In this document: piece by piece, positions 12,843 to 13,261 of the stretch
Layout: each line of letters starts with the position of its first letter
How positions within the stretch are numbered: the stretch's first letter is position 1
Assembly: GCA_002409365.1 (NCBI GenBank)
Contig: DHUW01000041.1
Span: 41,792-55,052, forward strand
Direction: 5' to 3'
DNA length: 13,261 nt
DNA from: Anaerolineaceae bacterium UBA5224
GTDB taxonomy: Bacteria > Chloroflexota > Anaerolineae > Anaerolineales > Anaerolineaceae
Made by a program: the position numbers and the translations under genes
Notes under the pieces: model-generated
What the model saw: the letters and a program-made list of their open reading frames with translations, nothing else
The model's database searches: none
What the model was told of the DNA's origin: nothing

Positions 12843-13261
12843 ATGAAAAAGAAAAATTTAGCAATGGCGATCATCATCCTGGTACTTGGTGTGTTCGTTT
12901 TCGGAATCGCCGGCAGTGCATATGCACAGACTACGACACCAGAAGGTGAAGAAACCCTTCCGGCGCCTGAGGTGACACGCGCACCTTGTGCATGTGATGC
13001 CGATGGTGACGGTGTTCCCGATCAACTGAGGCTGCGCGATGGAAGTGGCCTAGGCAACCAATTTGGAATGGGCATGATGGGCCGTGGTGCTGGTTTGGGT
13101 CAGGGTTTTGGACCTGGCGACGGCACATGTGATGCTGATGGCGATGGCGAACCCGATCAGTTGAGACTGCGTGACGGCAGTGGCGAAGGCAGCCAGTATG
13201 GTAGGGGAATGATGGGCCGTGGTTTTGGCACGGGTCAAGGTTTTGGACCTGGCGACGGCAC
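12843..13261 (+). CDS. Secreted Gly/Met-rich tandem-repeat protein with DxDxDG calcium-loop-like motifs, 3' truncated
   Basis: The frame stays open to the last base (139 codons plus two bases). An N-terminal signal peptide (MKKKNLAMAIIILVLGVFVF and on, to SAYA at 25-28) predicts export and cleavage before Gln29. After a short acidic/Pro segment (29-50) come two 45-residue repeats, 51-95 and 96-140. Each starts CDADGDG.PDQLRLRDGSG, followed by a Gly-rich spacer with GMMGRG and GQGFGPGDGT. DADGDGxPD fits the DxDxDGxxD loop of thrombospondin type 3, dockerin and EF-hand-like calcium sites, so calcium binding is likely but unproven. The Cys before each loop could form disulfides. The ATG at 12843 follows AGGAG (12834-12838) by four bases. 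It is transcribed away from the two-component pair. I do not recognise a named family; total repeat number is unknown because the gene runs out of the window. Confidence 0.85.
   Translation, partial: MKKKNLAMAIIILVLGVFVFGIAGSAYAQTTTPEGEETLPAPEVTRAPCACDADGDGVPDQLRLRDGSGLGNQFGMGMMGRGAGLGQGFGPGDGTCDADGDGEPDQLRLRDGSGEGSQYGRGMMGRGFGTGQGFGPGDG
12993..13261 (+). repeat. 135-bp tandem coding repeat, two copies, second one cut by window end
   Basis: Copy 1 is 12993-13127 and copy 2 starts at 13128 and lacks only its last base here. Many differences between the copies in the DADGDG...DGSG part are third-codon changes that keep the residue, while the last 23 bases in view of copy 2 (from GGTTTTGGACC) match copy 1 exactly. 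Confidence 0.9.

Noticed and set aside
12931..13238. Two minus-strand frames inside the repeat-protein gene
   Set aside because: The plus-strand frame has a signal peptide, ribosome site and conserved protein repeat; the minus frames are Cys/His-rich antisense translations of the same repeats.

Overview
The window looks like a chromosomal segment of an Anaerolineae-like Chloroflexota bacterium. This rests on recall of gene style, not on a search: small Thr/Pro-rich LysM lipoproteins, coiled-coil lipoproteins, a long phosphohexomutase next to GlmM, roughly 50% GC, and an intergenic ATTGC...GCAAT repeat. Most of it is core metabolism and housekeeping. There is no phage, transposase, CRISPR array, rRNA or tRNA that I can support.

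Layout: (1) 1-3321, plus strand: the 3' part of hutI (imidazolonepropionase), then a LysM lipoprotein that overlaps its own promoter and appears leaderless, then folP (dihydropteroate synthase) 6 bases downstream, then, after a 171-base gap with repeat and hairpin structure, a coiled-coil lipoprotein. (2) 3322-3531: convergent gap with the dnaK terminator. (3) 3532-5460, minus strand: dnaK, alone, with terminators on both sides. (4) 5635-10579, minus strand: a probable three-gene operon running endonuclease/exonuclease/phosphatase-family protein -> glmM -> an 846-residue phosphoglucomutase/phosphomannomutase-like enzyme, with an extended -10 promoter in front and a perfect 11-bp hairpin behind. 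(5) 10662-12698, minus strand: an OmpR-type response regulator and a HAMP histidine kinase whose stop and start codons abut. (6) 12735-12842: divergent regulatory gap. (7) 12843 to the end, plus strand: an open reading frame cut by the window edge, encoding a secreted protein built of a 45-residue tandem repeat with a DxDxDG calcium-loop-like motif and a Gly/Met-rich spacer.

How the genes fit together: GlmM and the larger mutase point to cell-envelope sugar-phosphate supply; FolP serves folate synthesis; DnaK is the general chaperone; the two lipoproteins and the secreted repeat protein are envelope proteins. The two-component system is divergently placed next to the repeat protein, so control of one by the other is plausible but unproven. 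The repeat protein with its operator-like palindrome is the least explained part of the window. Three promoters in the window share a TGn-extended -10 with no good -35.
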